DNA of 64,000 bases from the NCBI RefSeq assembly GCF_949987535.1, contig NC_080075.1:45133536-45197535 (forward strand), written 5' to 3'. The DNA comes from Balaenoptera acutorostrata. Lineage: Eukaryota > Chordata > Mammalia > Artiodactyla > Balaenopteridae. Shown here one piece after another: positions 11,101 through 22,240 of this stretch. Both the position numbers and the translations under genes were made by a program. The notes under the pieces are model-generated. The model did no database searches, was not told where the DNA came from, and saw only the letters and a program-made list of their open reading frames with translations. Numbering within the stretch: the stretch's first letter is position 1; each line of letters starts with the position of its first letter.

Positions 11101-12030
11101 ATAGTTTGCACAAAACTTTTTCTGAATGCAGTTTCAGTAATATGGAACTGTATATTCTGAGAAATATGGGAAGATGTAGGAAATTGTTGCATCAACTTCT
11201 CTGACTAAAGTAGACATTGTGATGAAGTATAATCTCCTCAAGTAAACAGTTATTACGTTAAGAACGTAGAAGCAATCACACAACGTTAAGTATTTTGCCT
11301 TGGCAGCTCTACTTTTATTGTCCACTCCTTACTTTCCCTGGGATGATACTTTCCTGCCATCCACAAGCTTACAAAAATGGGCAAGGGGCTAATACATATA
11401 GGAGTAAAAATCTGTAGAGAAAATATTACTTTTTAGAGAGCAGCTAAATGTTACATAGGCCTAATTTCTTTACCTTGACCGAAAACTATTAATGAACACT
11501 GCATCCAGATGAGACATCTCAGTTGACTGAAAATATTTCTGTGACATAAATTGTACCAGGTAGCAGATGTCAGCCCACAAATCACCTTTTGAAACAAGCA
11601 AGGAGAGGAAATTATCACAGAACCCACTCAGTAATTCCTAAATAACCCTCGGGACGCTGTGCATCAGGTTAAACATACTTCCCCAAACACCTCTCTCCTG
11701 TGTTCTTTCTTCAAGCCCTCACTTCTCCCATAGTCTTTCAGCTCTGCACTGAATAGATCTCAAAATTTACTCACAATAAGGTAATCAAGACTTGACTACA
11801 AAAAAAAGTATGTGTATTTAAAAATATCAGTTATCTTATGAATTCCAAATAATAGTTTTTCTTTCACATCAGTAGTTACTGATTTTCCTTAACATATTTT
11901 AAAACAAGTTCCTATGACTTGTCATACATTCTTTTGATTATCTTTAGTGTGGTAAGATTTTATTCTCAAGAGCAGAATTTGATTTGGTGTGAAGTCTTAT
12001 AGATTAGATAGATGTTGAAGGTTTGTGATA
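8150..12030. other. Unique AT-rich sequence, no gene seen
   Basis: About 3.9 kb without a recognisable exon or repeat. The part at about 8580-9110 has less low-complexity sequence, with TAATTA-type and AATTAATCA words, and could be noncoding conserved DNA. Short frames such as 9594-9797 and 10624-10845 have no protein character I recognise. Confidence 0.45.
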
Positions 12031-12482
12031 CAGTAAGTCCCCTACATACGAATGAGTTCTGTTCCAAGAAAGCGTTTGTAAATCCAACAAAGTTAGCCTA
12101 GGTACCCAACTAACTCAATCAGCTATATGGTACTGTACTCAAAGGTTTATTACACTTTTTATACAAATAATACATAAACAAATACAAAAAATAAAGAAAG
12201 CATTTTTAATCTTACAGTACCTTGAAAAGTACAGTAGTATAGTACAACAGCTGGCATACAGGGGTCAGCATCGAGGAAACAGGCAAGAAATAAAGATACT
12301 GTACTACTGTACTCTATGCAGTACTGTACAGTAAAGTACACAAAAGCACAACCACTTGTAGAAGATGCATGCACGTGACAATGTACACCAGACTCGTGAA
12401 TTAACTTACGTGATTGGACATGCGAATGCATATTCGCATCTTTGAAAGCTCACAACTTGAAGGTTCGTATGTAGGGGACTTT
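12031..12482. mobile_element. Tigger-like (Tc1/mariner class) nonautonomous DNA transposon
   Basis: Perfect 18-bp terminal inverted repeats, aagtcccctacatacgaa at 12035-12052 and its complement at 12464-12481. The left end reads TA-CAGT, fitting the TA target of this superfamily. The right outer CAGT/TA is eroded. The interior is rich in gtactgta words, and there is no transposase frame. Confidence 0.85.
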
Positions 12483-12914
12483 ATTCTTCTGATTTAAGAG
12501 AAAAAAAAAAAGAATAGTGATGAGTTTATCTTGCAGCTTAGGCACTAGTCTGAAAGGCAGTTCCTGAAGAGGTTTACAAAACATTTTGAGTAATAGAAAC
12601 ATTTTGGAATGAATCTGTAGCCTTAAAATTGTGTCTACTCTGAAAACCAAGATGGTGTGCTTGTCTTTAGAACCCCTTGCCTGGTGCCTTCAAGTCTCTC
12701 CATTACCTCGGTGTTGAGTTTATCGCCTGAAAGATATGTGGATTCTCTACCTGTTAAACTGTCATTTATATACTCCAGATGATATCCCTAGCTTTTGAGA
12801 AACTGTTGAAGCATGTCACATCGACTGCTACTGGGAAGGAATGAATATACTCAGCAATTCAGTATTTTACAATCTTATTAATTTTTAGCATAAAGTCAGA
12901 TATCTCAAGTTCAC

Positions 12915-13112
12915 ATTTCAGTTCCATCATTTCTTAACTATGTGACTTTTGGGCACTTTACTTAAATGTTCTTGACCTTATTTTCTTCATGTATAAAATG
13001 GGAATAATAATTATTCCTGCTTTGTAGGACTGTGGTGAGAAACAAATGAATTAATTCATATAAAGTATTAAGTCTTGGCACATAAAACACATTTAATAAA
13101 TATTTGATAGAC
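12915..13112 (+). mobile_element. MIR SINE
   Basis: Reads through the MIR core in sense orientation: cttaactatgtgacttttgg, cttcatgtataaaatgggaa, then the 3' part ggcacataaaacacatttaa. Confidence 0.85.
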
Positions 13113-14030
13113 TTGTTGATTTTATGGTGATATTTTGTAAATACTGTGCTTTAAAGCATTATTCTTCCTGCTTGGCTTTTCATCTTAATAAGATAATAAC
13201 ATTTTTAACAAGAAATAAATACATAGGTGAAATTCAGACTCAATAAAGACTCAGTAAAAGATTGAGAAGTATTTTGGCACAGAAAACCCATTTCTACCAA
13301 GCTTTTTATTTTATATACTTAAGGCTCACCTTTAGTGAAATTATTTGCTATCATCTACTGCTTTGGTTACTCCTCATCTGAAAACCTCTCACATAACTGA
13401 GGATCACTCTTCCAAATCAATATGAAGGAGCACAATTTTTAAAGTAGATTTTTAAGCATGTTTTTTCAGGCCTATAAATAAAGCCTACCATGTACGCATC
13501 TAAAAATGATTTTTAAAATGTATTGCTCTATAACAAATATTTTTATTATTTATATTTTGGTTTCAATTCAAAGAATTCAGAATATACCATTAAATATTTT
13601 ATTTGAACGACAAATTATGTATTCATTGGATGTGATGAGTATTAAACATTAAAAAATTGTCACATAGATCTCATAATGCAATTGATAAATGAAGAAACAG
13701 CAAATAAACATCTAATCTTACAAATTATAAAGATAAGTCTTGTAACAATTTAGACTTCTAGGCATGATATTACCTAAGCTTTCTGGTGTATCTTGACTTT
13801 TCAAATAAAAATATGACCCAGATAGTTCCTAAAGGAATGTAAAGGGACTGCCTATTTTTAAAAGTGTATTCTTTGATTTAGAAAGTGTAGGGATTTTTTT
13901 TCTGGATTATCATGACTAGTTCAAAGGGTGGGAAGAGATGTCTGAAATTTAAAATAAAAAAGATTGTGTGGAGAGATTTTTTTGAAAATTAATAGCAAAA
14001 ATAGATTTTCCAGGTAATCACTTGACTTGG
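13113..14030. other. Unique AT-rich sequence, nothing recognised
   Basis: No coding or repeat signal beyond AT-rich composition. Confidence 0.5.
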
Positions 14031-14079
14031 TATTATCTGTGAATGATTACAAACACAGAATACAGAAATGCATTGTTTT

Positions 14080-14540
14080 AGCTGAAGTTTCCCAGAAAGT
14101 AGAGACTGAAGCAGAGGGCTTGTATGTTGCTGCTTTATTGGTGAGTGTAATCTTAGGGAACAGGAGTGAGGGACAAGGCAGTGAAACAGGAAGGAGGGAA
14201 GACAAATGATGATGCCTTATGTAGTTGGTCACTCCAAAGTACGATGGATTGCTTAATCCCGCAGCAAAGTCCTCCTAGAAGCCATAGATGCTGTGTCTCA
14301 ACACAATCCATCAGGGGAAAAAAGGGAGAATCATTTGTCAAGTGGCTTTCTTCTCTTATTGGTTAAAGGTTCACTCCAAGAGTGAAACACCTTGCGTGTC
14401 TGGTTTCCAGGACAGAGAATGAAAGGGTTATGGAAACAGTCTGATGGTCTGAGATAAAGTACTGTCAGAATGTGCATGCATGAAGTGACTGGGCCAAGAG
14501 ACAGGCGAGGCCTTATAATTTCTGAATCATAATGAATTCA
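14080..14540. repeat. Possible ancient interspersed repeat, family not assigned
   Basis: The stretch tttcccagaaagtagagact...gctttattggtgagtgtaat resembles a second stretch at 17660-17900 (tgtgcaagtgattgcctaag and downstream). I infer two old copies of one mammal-wide repeat but cannot name it. Confidence 0.3.
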
Positions 14541-15018
14541 GAGGAAAAATTATCAACCATATTTTTGCAAGCCAGGGATAACTACTTGGTGACTTTTTAA
14601 TGTATTATCTCTCCATCACTTTTTCTGTGCCCAGCTTGAATTCATTTTATGTAAATATGTTCTCCACCAGCCAGTATTGTGTTTGGCTTTAAATAATAGA
14701 AGTTCAGTGAAAAAGAAGTAGATTTATCACACATAACACGAAGTTCGAGGACAGGCACATGAGAACTAGACAGGCACTGAAGAACCAAGTATGCACTGAA
14801 GAACCAGGCTCCTCTACCCCTGCTCCACATTCCTTACTGATGGCTGTGCCAGGCTATTCCTCTTCATCACATTTTAGTCAAAAAAGACAGAGTAAAAAAG
14901 ACAGTTCATGAATAATTCTGTGTATCTGTTTTTTTGGACAAAACTTAGTTACATGAGATAACTTAAAGCATCTACTACATGAATATATTTTACATATATT
15001 TTTAAATTCACATTATTT

Positions 15019-15340
15019 AAAAAACCTACTTTTTTAAAAAAAAATTTATTTATTTATTTATGGCTGTGTTGGGTCTTCGTTTCTGTGCGAGGGCTTTCTC
15101 TAGTTGCGGCAAGCGGGGGCCACTCTTCATCGCGGTGCGTGGGCCTCTCACTAACGCGGCCTCTCTTGTTGCGGAGCACAGGCTCCAGACGTGCAGGCTC
15201 AGTAGTTGTGGCTCACGAGCCTAGTTGCTCCGCGGCATGTGGGATCTTCCCAGACCAGGGCTCGAACCCATGTCCCCTGCATTGGCAGGCAGATTCTCAA
15301 CCACTGCGCAACCAGGGAAGCCCCTAAAAAACCTACTTTT
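15019..15340 (-). mobile_element. CHR-type SINE, short form, with target-site duplications
   Basis: Read on the minus strand, it starts ggggcttccctggttgcgca and ends in an (AAAT)n/A-rich tail at about 15036-15060. Direct repeats taaaaaacctactttt flank it at about 15018-15033 and 15325-15340. It lacks the extra ccacaactactgagccc unit seen in the 6080 and 7765 copies. Confidence 0.95.
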
Positions 15341-15399
15341 AATGATATACCAAAGCGCATCTTCCTCAGGAGTTAGGTTCAAATATTAAGGCCTACGGA

Positions 15400-16080
15400 G
15401 AAATTTCCTATAATCAGAATCACTCTTAAATTGATTTAACATTCTAAAATGGATCAGTGTAATTCACCACATTAACAGAATAAAGGAGAAAGCAATAGTA
15501 TGATTATCTCAATATATGAAGAAAATTCATTTGATAAAATCCAATACACATTCATATTTTTAAAAGTCTCAACCAACTAGAAATATAAGGAAATTTCTTT
15601 AATATGATAAACACTATTAAATTTTTAAAAGCTACAGTTAATATCATACTTGATAGTAAAATAGTGAACACTTTCTCCCTGAGTCTGGGCACAGAGCAAG
15701 TGTGTTCACTATTATATTTAACTTTGTACTAAGAATCTTAGTGCAATAAGACAAAAAAGAAACAAAAGTTATAAAGAAAGACATAACAACACTAATTTTA
15801 GCTAACATGATTGTGTACATGTAAAATCAGAAGAATATACAAATTATTACTGTAAGTTAATTTAGTAAGTTTGCTAGATTCAAGGTCAATATACAAAAAT
15901 CTCTGATAATTTCTGTAGACTAACCAAATATTAGATAATAAAATTTTAAAAAATACCATTTACAGTAGCAGAAAAGTATTAAACTTATACAAATAAATCT
16001 AATGTAAGATATGCAAGTCCTTTACCTTGAAAACCTCAAAACATTGCTGAGAGAAATTAAAGACTTAATAAGTAGCTATG
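15400..16080 (+). mobile_element. Old L1 ORF2 fragment (reverse transcriptase region)
   Basis: Decayed L1 phrases follow the ORF2 order: caccacattaacagaataaa (HHIN-like), tttgataaaatccaatacac (AFDKIQH-like), then the later aatgaaaactacaaaac-like region. Many stops and deletions. No 5' or 3' end. Confidence 0.7.
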
Positions 16081-16322
16081 CCATCTTCTAGAATTAGAAG
16101 ACTCAATATTGTAATTCTTTTGTTTGAATTCTCTTTGCTTTCTCTTATTCTCTTCCTTTTACTTCTTGTCCTTTCTCCATTTCTTCCTTTTTGCAAGGTA
16201 AGCAACATTTCATCACAACCTCATGAAAACTGTCTCATGTAGCATTTTCCTTCATGAAAGTACATTTATGAATCTTTGATCTCACCAGTAAATTTATAGC
16301 ACATAGATGCATTATTAAAAAT

Positions 16323-16699
16323 GATAGTATGGGGGGCTTCCCTGGTGGCACAGTGGTTGAGAATCTGCCTGCCAATGCAGGGGACACGGGTTCGAGCCCT
16401 GGTCTGGGAAGATCCCACATGCCGCGGAGCAACTAGGCTCGTGAGCCACAACTACTGAGCCTGCGCGTGTGGAGCCTGTGCTCCGCAACAAGAGAGGCCG
16501 CGATAGTGAGAGGCCCGCGCACCCCGATGAAGAGTGGTCCCCGCTTGCCGCAACCGCGCACCCCGATGAAGAGTGGTCCCCGCTTGCCGCAACTAGAGAA
16601 AGCCCTTGCACAGAAACGAAGACCCAACACAGCCAAAAATAAAAATAAATTTAAAAAAAAGAAATGAAAGGTTTAAAAAAAAAAAAAAAAGATAGTATG
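16323..16699 (+). mobile_element. CHR-type SINE with an internal 39-bp tandem duplication
   Basis: Head at 16332 (ggggcttccctggtggcaca), short-form body, and two A-rich tails separated by gaaatgaaaggttt. Direct repeats gatagtatg at 16323-16331 and 16691-16699 flank it. The body carries two identical 39-bp units, 16516-16554 and 16555-16593. Confidence 0.95.
16516..16593 (+). repeat. 39-bp perfect tandem duplication inside SINE
   Basis: Two adjacent identical copies beginning cgcgcaccccgatgaagagt and ending gccgcaac. Other SINE copies here have this segment once. Confidence 0.97.
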
Positions 16700-16909
16700 T
16701 CTCCTAGGCCAGTGTACAAAATCCTGTTTAATTCATAATATAATTTATATATTTTATTTTACAATAAAATTTGGAGAAAGAAATTTGTTCCAACACTGAT
16801 AATAAAACAAAGATCAAAATATGAGGATTTTTATTACAAATTTTTGAGCTAGAGGAAATTAGATTTAATGAAATGAAGATGAGATAAAGCTGCAAATTAA
16901 TGAACTCTC

Positions 16910-17050
16910 TGACTGCCAGGCACCTTGTGAGTATTTTATTCTCACAATTCTACGCCTTACCTGTAAGGTATACATTATTCCTGTTTTGCAGATAAGTACT
17001 CTGAAGCTCAACAAGTTTAACTTATCTAGAGTCAAATAGCTGAAAAAAAA
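16910..17050 (-). mobile_element. MIR SINE
   Basis: Reverse MIR core: attattcctgttttgcagat, then aagtttaacttatctagagtcaaatagctg in place of aggttaagtaacttgcccaaggtcacacagctag. Confidence 0.7.
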
Positions 17051-17224
17051 ATATGAATATGAATCTTTACTTGAGTATGACCAGCCCTACAACCCATACT
17101 GTTTCTTCTGTGCAATGCTGTGAAGAGTCATAGGAAATTTCATTTCACTTTCAAAGACTTCATGCCCAGTACCTTCCTGGATTTCCTGAAGGGAAGGAAC
17201 TCTGAGGTAACTGTTTTTCCAAAC

Positions 17225-17310
17225 CCGTTGCTTTACAATTGAGAAAACTAAGGTGAAGAGAATTTGAGCGACTCACTACGTATGGGCAGAGCCAATCCTA
17301 AATTCTGTTC
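17225..17310 (-). mobile_element. Short MIR-like fragment
   Basis: ttgagaaaactaaggtgaag followed by actcactacgtatgggcaga resembles the reverse MIR core. It is short and decayed. Confidence 0.4.
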
Positions 17311-17486
17311 CTTTAAATTCTGGTAGCTGCCTTCCTATTTCTACTGCTGGTGACAGAATCCAAATCCTTGTTATCTCTTGCCTACAGTACTGCAGTAACC
17401 TCCCCACCGGTCTCTCTGCCTCCAGTTAATAATCCTATGTATTGCTGCTTGAATAAACTTATTAAACACAAATATTTGTTACACTA

Positions 17487-17600
17487 AAATGGGATAATAA
17501 TACAGTTGTGAGGATTAAAAGGGATAAAACATGTAAAGTTCTTAATACAGGGCTAAGCACTTAGCATCAAATAAATACTTGCCATTATTATTTTCCTATG
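17487..17600 (+). mobile_element. MIR SINE, 3' part
   Basis: aaaatgggataataatacag, gttgtgaggattaaaaggga and gtaaagttcttaatacaggg follow the MIR 3' half in order. Confidence 0.75.
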
Positions 17601-17639
17601 CAGAGGCCATAAATGATATTCCATCGTTCATAAAAGGAA

Positions 17640-18110
17640 GATGCTTTCTCTGGGAAGAGGTTTCATGTGCAAGTGATTGCCTAAGGAAACGCTGCCTGGA
17701 GAAATTGGTAGTAAAGTGGAGGAATCAGGACAGGGAAGGAGAAGATCCATGAATACGTTCAGGTGACACCTCAGCACCAACTGGATCTCATAGGAGCTCT
17801 GAAGTATACATTACACCTCAAAGTTTATTCCACCTCGAGGCAGGGGAGATGGGTGGCTTTATATTACTGGTCAGTCATTGGCTGTGAGCCACCCTGGGAG
17901 AGACATAAACTCCCAGCATTTCTGTCTCTTGGCCTGTATGGTCAAAGTATCTGACATAACCCAAGTGACATCCTCAGGAAAAGGTTTTAGGAGCAAGCCA
18001 ATAGAAGCAAAACATACAGGCCAGGGGACGGGTGCACAGGACTGCGAGAAGGGTAGGCAGAGTGCCAACAATGTCCAGCATCTTTCTCTGTATCACACTT
18101 GCAATCTTCC
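17640..18110. repeat. Possible ancient interspersed repeat, family not assigned
   Basis: Partly resembles 14080-14540 (tgtgcaagtgattgcctaag; aggcaggggagatgggtggc). Old and diverged. No coding sequence recognised. Confidence 0.3.
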
Positions 18111-18164
18111 TTCCTATTAAGGCCCGTTTCCCACTGTTACTCTTCACTTATCCTTTGTTCCAGC

Positions 18165-18665
18165 CAAGCCGCACAATTCATTCATTCACAGTTAATCAGC
18201 ATTTGCCAGGCACCGTTCTAGGTGTTGGGAAAATAATAGTAAACTAGTTTTCTCTCTTACTGAGTCCATATTTTCTTGGGGAGATAAATAATAACAAGCA
18301 AACACATAATCTATATGACATCAGGTAAGGACATAGATGAAGAAAAATAAGAGGATAGAGTGTCAGGGCTTTTTTGTTTTTTTGCTTTTTGTTTTAGATG
18401 GGATGATCAGGAAAGGCCTCTCTGAGGAGGTGACGTATTAACAAAGACATAGGCAAGGTACAGAAGTAAAATCAGCTAATATTTATTAATCAGCAGAAGA
18501 GAATTCCCAGGGAAGAGAAGAGCTGTGCCCAAGCTCTGAGGTAGAAGGTGCCTTGCTGCTTTTGTGGGACCACACAGAGGCCTGATGATTGGAGTCTGGT
18601 GGGTGATGGAGAGTGGTAAGCGGTGAGGTGAGAGCCAGAGATCACAGGACATAGGTCTTGGAAAC
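18165..18665 (-). mobile_element. L2 LINE, 3' part
   Basis: Reverse L2 3' end: attcattcattcacagttaa, gccaggcaccgttctaggtg, then gatcaggaaaggcctctctg and aggaggtgacgtattaac, and agaattcccagggaagag. The order fits a long 3' L2 fragment. Confidence 0.8.
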
Positions 18666-18734
18666 TACAGTCGTGGTGCAGACTTCTAACTGTGCTGAGA
18701 AGTCACCGAAAGCCTTTGAGTCAATGAGTGACAT

Positions 18735-19095
18735 ATTTGCCTTATGTTTCCAAGTATATCAGGCATTTCTTGCTATTCCAGAAGGTATCAGAATACTTAG
18801 TGGCTTAAAACAGCTACCACTAATTTGCTCACAGTCCTGTGTGTTGGCCGTTTGGGAAGGGCTCGGTTGGGGCATCTTGACTCTGCTCCAGGGAGGTGGC
18901 TGAGCTCAGTCATGCTTAGGCTGTCAGTGGGCAGTCAGCGGGGGCCTTCATGGTTTCGGGTCTGATGGTTGGTGAAGGCCGAGAGCTGGGGTGGGGCGGG
19001 TCTTGGTTCTCCTCCACTGGTGCTTTCACGTGTATCCCTTCATGTAGGCTTCCTCACAAGGCATGTGGAGCAGACCTGAGCAGGAAGGTCTGCAA
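18735..19095. repeat. Ancient interspersed repeat, probably LTR-type, not assigned
   Basis: The phrase tagtggcttaaaacagctac with a following ggctcggttggggcatcttg/ctgagctcagtcatgcttag pattern is typical of an old mammal-wide repeat. A related phrase opens the repeat at 27688. Confidence 0.45.
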
Positions 19096-19099
19096 GTCA

Positions 19100-19800
19100 G
19101 TTATGGATAGGTTAAGCTGAAAAAATTCCTTAGCTGTACAGAAGTTTTATGTAGGCCTTTGGTACGTTTAAGTGAGAGGTCAAGATACACACTTAGCTGC
19201 TATTTGAAGGCAGTGAATTGGGTGAGATCATATAATGCGTGAATGTAGATAAAGAATAGAGTAGAATCATGACTTAGTGCTTCTTGGGTTGGGACAAGAA
19301 GTGGATTCCGCAAAGGAGACTGGGAAAAAGTAGACGTTCAGTACCTTATTAAGCATAACCTAACTAAGAAACCAAGTATAGATGATTGCGTATCATGAAG
19401 CAGAGAGTATGTTTCATCCAGTCTATGTACCTTTGTTATTTAAAATGAAGAAAACAAAAATTGTTTAATTAAATCACATTCTATTTCAGGGATTTTTCTT
19501 TCTCACGTTTCTATTATTTTAATTTCTACTCTTCGAAAGCTTCTCCTCACCCAAGTACTGAAAAAGCTGAAAAAAAATAGGAGTGTTGGATAGAGACTGA
19601 AATGTCAGCTTCTTTACTAATAAAATACAAGTTGGAGGAGAGGATATAGGTTAGCATTAGGCAGATTTACCACCTGCTTGGAGACAGTCCTAGGCCGCCA
19701 CATCCTAGCCTTACTAGAAGTTTCTCTACTACTACATATTTTGTTCACCCAAATTCTACTGTTTTGTTTTTATTTTTTATGTAAAATATAGAAAATGTTG
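19100..19800. other. Unique sequence, nothing recognised
   Basis: No coding or repeat motif seen. Confidence 0.4.
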
Positions 19801-20301
19801 TCATCTTTGTGGAGGTCCAATAAAGATCATCCTACTTCCTTGCCAAGATTCAGAAGAATTAAAAAATAAAACAGAAGGACGGCCAACAGAGATCAAAATG
19901 TCAATTTTATTACTAGCAACTGCTAAGTTGGAGGACTTAGTTTGAGAGCCTAATGAACCTGCTAAACAAGCTCCAAAATTAGGTAGACTTTCCAACACAT
20001 GACAGTCAGTACTGGACTTGGGCAGGCCCCAGCTGGTGGAGGTGGGCAAAGAGCTGCCCTGGGAGAACAGTGGAGAATAAATAGCTGCTTCCGTGGGCAG
20101 TTTAGCCTTAGAAGGAAGCAGGGAGGTTCTGGTTATGTAAGTCTTGTTTATTTTTCCCCAAATTACACCCTCAACCCAGATGGAGTGAATAAAAAGTGTA
20201 GGGAGAGGCCAAAGTGTATACCCACTCAGGATGGGGGCGGGGGGAAGGTTGCCCCAACAAACGTTCAGGGCTTTTGCTTTGTACAGGCATATTATTGGCA
20301 C
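19801..20301 (-). other. Unrecognised 166-codon open frame
   Basis: An open frame with no family I recognise. It is unusually long for the AT-rich background but has no clear domain, signal peptide or membrane segment. The Ser/Thr/Pro-rich middle (about residues 60-110) is not diagnostic. No retrocopy hallmarks (A tail, duplication) were found around it. A plus-strand frame overlaps it at 19999-20397. It may be chance, or part of an old repeat or retroelement. Confidence 0.15.
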
Positions 20302-20324
20302 CGTTTAACTGCTTTTTTTTGGGG

Positions 20325-20334
20325 GGGGGGTACA
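20325..20334. repeat. T run followed by G10 homopolymer
   Basis: A T8 run is followed directly by ten G and then an A-rich stretch. This is simple-sequence DNA and an error-prone place for sequencing. Confidence 0.85.
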
Positions 20335-20889
20335 AAAAAAGAATCAATAGTAATATTTCTAGAAGTAATTGGAATCCTTGGAAAGAAACTGTTATAAAAA
20401 ATAACATTTTCATCTGTATTTTCATATGCAAAAGGAATGAAATAAATTTACGTGTGTGTATTTGGGAGGTGTTAGGGAGTTGAAGAGAGGGAGCTTGGCA
20501 GAAGGATGAAGCACGTGGCTTGGGCTTGATTCTGCTGAGGGGATAAAAGGAAATAATGGAGGAAAGGCATTGAATTAAAAGTTCCCTGAATAGTTCAGGC
20601 TATGGTGGAAACATGGGCTCAGAACAGTTGTATTGCTGTCCAGAGTGAAAGGTTAGGGGAGGGAGAGAGACATGCAGTGTGCATCTCAGTGTTCCCTAGT
20701 TGAGTGTTCTCACTGTAAAGTGAATTGGCCAGCATCAGGCATGCGATGAACATAACTTCCTTAAAACCATTTCCTCTGCTTCACTACAGTGTACACAAGT
20801 GTGAGGAATCTGCTGTTATGATTTGGCCCCTGAAGAATTAAGTAGGTAAATGAGTTCTAGTGTATCCCAAACAGAAAAATAGCCGTCCT

Positions 20890-21680
20890 GTCTAATCTTT
20901 GCCCTAGGCGCACTTTGAATCATCCTTCCAGTGCCCACTTAATTACACTAGACTGACAGCTGCTCTTCCAGGCAGCCCCCTAAATGGCAGTCACTCTGGA
21001 GGGGCGTCCCCAACATGTGACTGCAGGATTGGGAGCACATAAAAATTATTTTTGATAATTTCACTTGAATGGAAGTTCAAGGATACCTACCACCTCCCTC
21101 TGGATATGTTTACTATTTTTTAATGATGCTATCTGATATTTTAACAATGTATGCAGAGCAGCAGAGCCTTGAGTTTGTTGTTTAAATATCTTTGATGCTG
21201 TGTCATAACAAATTAGTTTCTAAATGTTGCCAATTTGGCAGACAAAGCTGATTATTTCCTGCAATCACACTGCATATGTGCACGAGATTATAATTAATGA
21301 TCAGGGATGCCAGCCATACTTTAATAATGATCCTTCAGTGTTTAGGAGCCGATTAGAGCGACTGGCATTTGTACCCTCTATTGGGGCAGAGGCAAGAGAA
21401 AGGAGGCAGTGAAGCTGGATAGATCTGTCAGTGTCAGAGAATCAATAGTTTGCTGATTTCCGTTATAAATTTGAAGATTCTGGGGGAGTTATTGACAAAG
21501 CTGCTGCTGTGAATATTAACAGAGTGTTTATGTAGCCTTTACTGAAGCAGTGCAAGTCCTAATTAGATTGGAATTGGTCTTTTGGCAACTTTGCAGCATT
21601 TGCTTCCTCAACATACCAGCATGCCACATGAGGACTCAGAGCAGATTAGTGATATATTTCAGAAGAATTTATTGTGAGCA
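20890..21680. promoter_or_regulatory. Candidate conserved noncoding/enhancer block
   Basis: Repeat-free stretch with dense homeodomain-type words (attataattaatgatcaggg at about 21287, tcctaattagattggaattg at about 21557) and a tgaatattaaca word. The short frames here look noncoding. The regulatory role is inferred from texture only. Confidence 0.3.
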
Positions 21681-21897
21681 CTAAATGTCAGGATAGCAAA
21701 GGTGTTTCATCATGATGAAATGAGATTTATCAACTCTCGCTTCCCAAGATTTTGGCTTTTTAAAAGACCACGTTTTCTTTCTGTTTCTTGGCAAAAATGT
21801 GGCCAACAGTGAATGTTGTTAACGGAAGATGATAGCATTGAAGATAAAAATGAGAGGGAGAGAAGGAGGGGGAAAGAGAAAAAACACAAATCTTTAT

Positions 21898-22240
21898 AAA
21901 TGGAGCCTATTTTTTTTTTTTTTTTTTATGAAAGCTTCTTTCTTTCTTTCTTTCTTTCTTTTTGGCTGTGTTGGGTCTTCGTTTCTGTGCGAGGGCTCTC
22001 TCTAGTTGCGGCGAGCGGGGGCCACTCTTCATCGCGGTGCGCGGGCCTCTCACTGTCGCGGCCTCTCTTGTTGCGCAGCACAAGCTCCAGACGCGCAGGG
22101 TCAGTAGTTGTGGCTCACGGGCCTAGTTGCTCCGCAGCATTTGGGATCTTCCCAGACCAGGGCTCGAACCCGTGTCCCCTGCATTGGCAGGCAGATTCTG
22201 AACCACTGCGCCACCAGGGAAGCCCAATGGAGCCTATTTT
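21898..22240 (-). mobile_element. CHR-type SINE, short form, with target-site duplications
   Basis: Minus-strand SINE running from gggcttccctggtggcgcag at about 22225 down to an (AAAG)n and poly(A) tail seen as (TTTC)n and T19 at 21911-21960. Direct repeats aatggagcctatttt at about 21899-21913 and 22226-22240 are identical. Confidence 0.96.
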
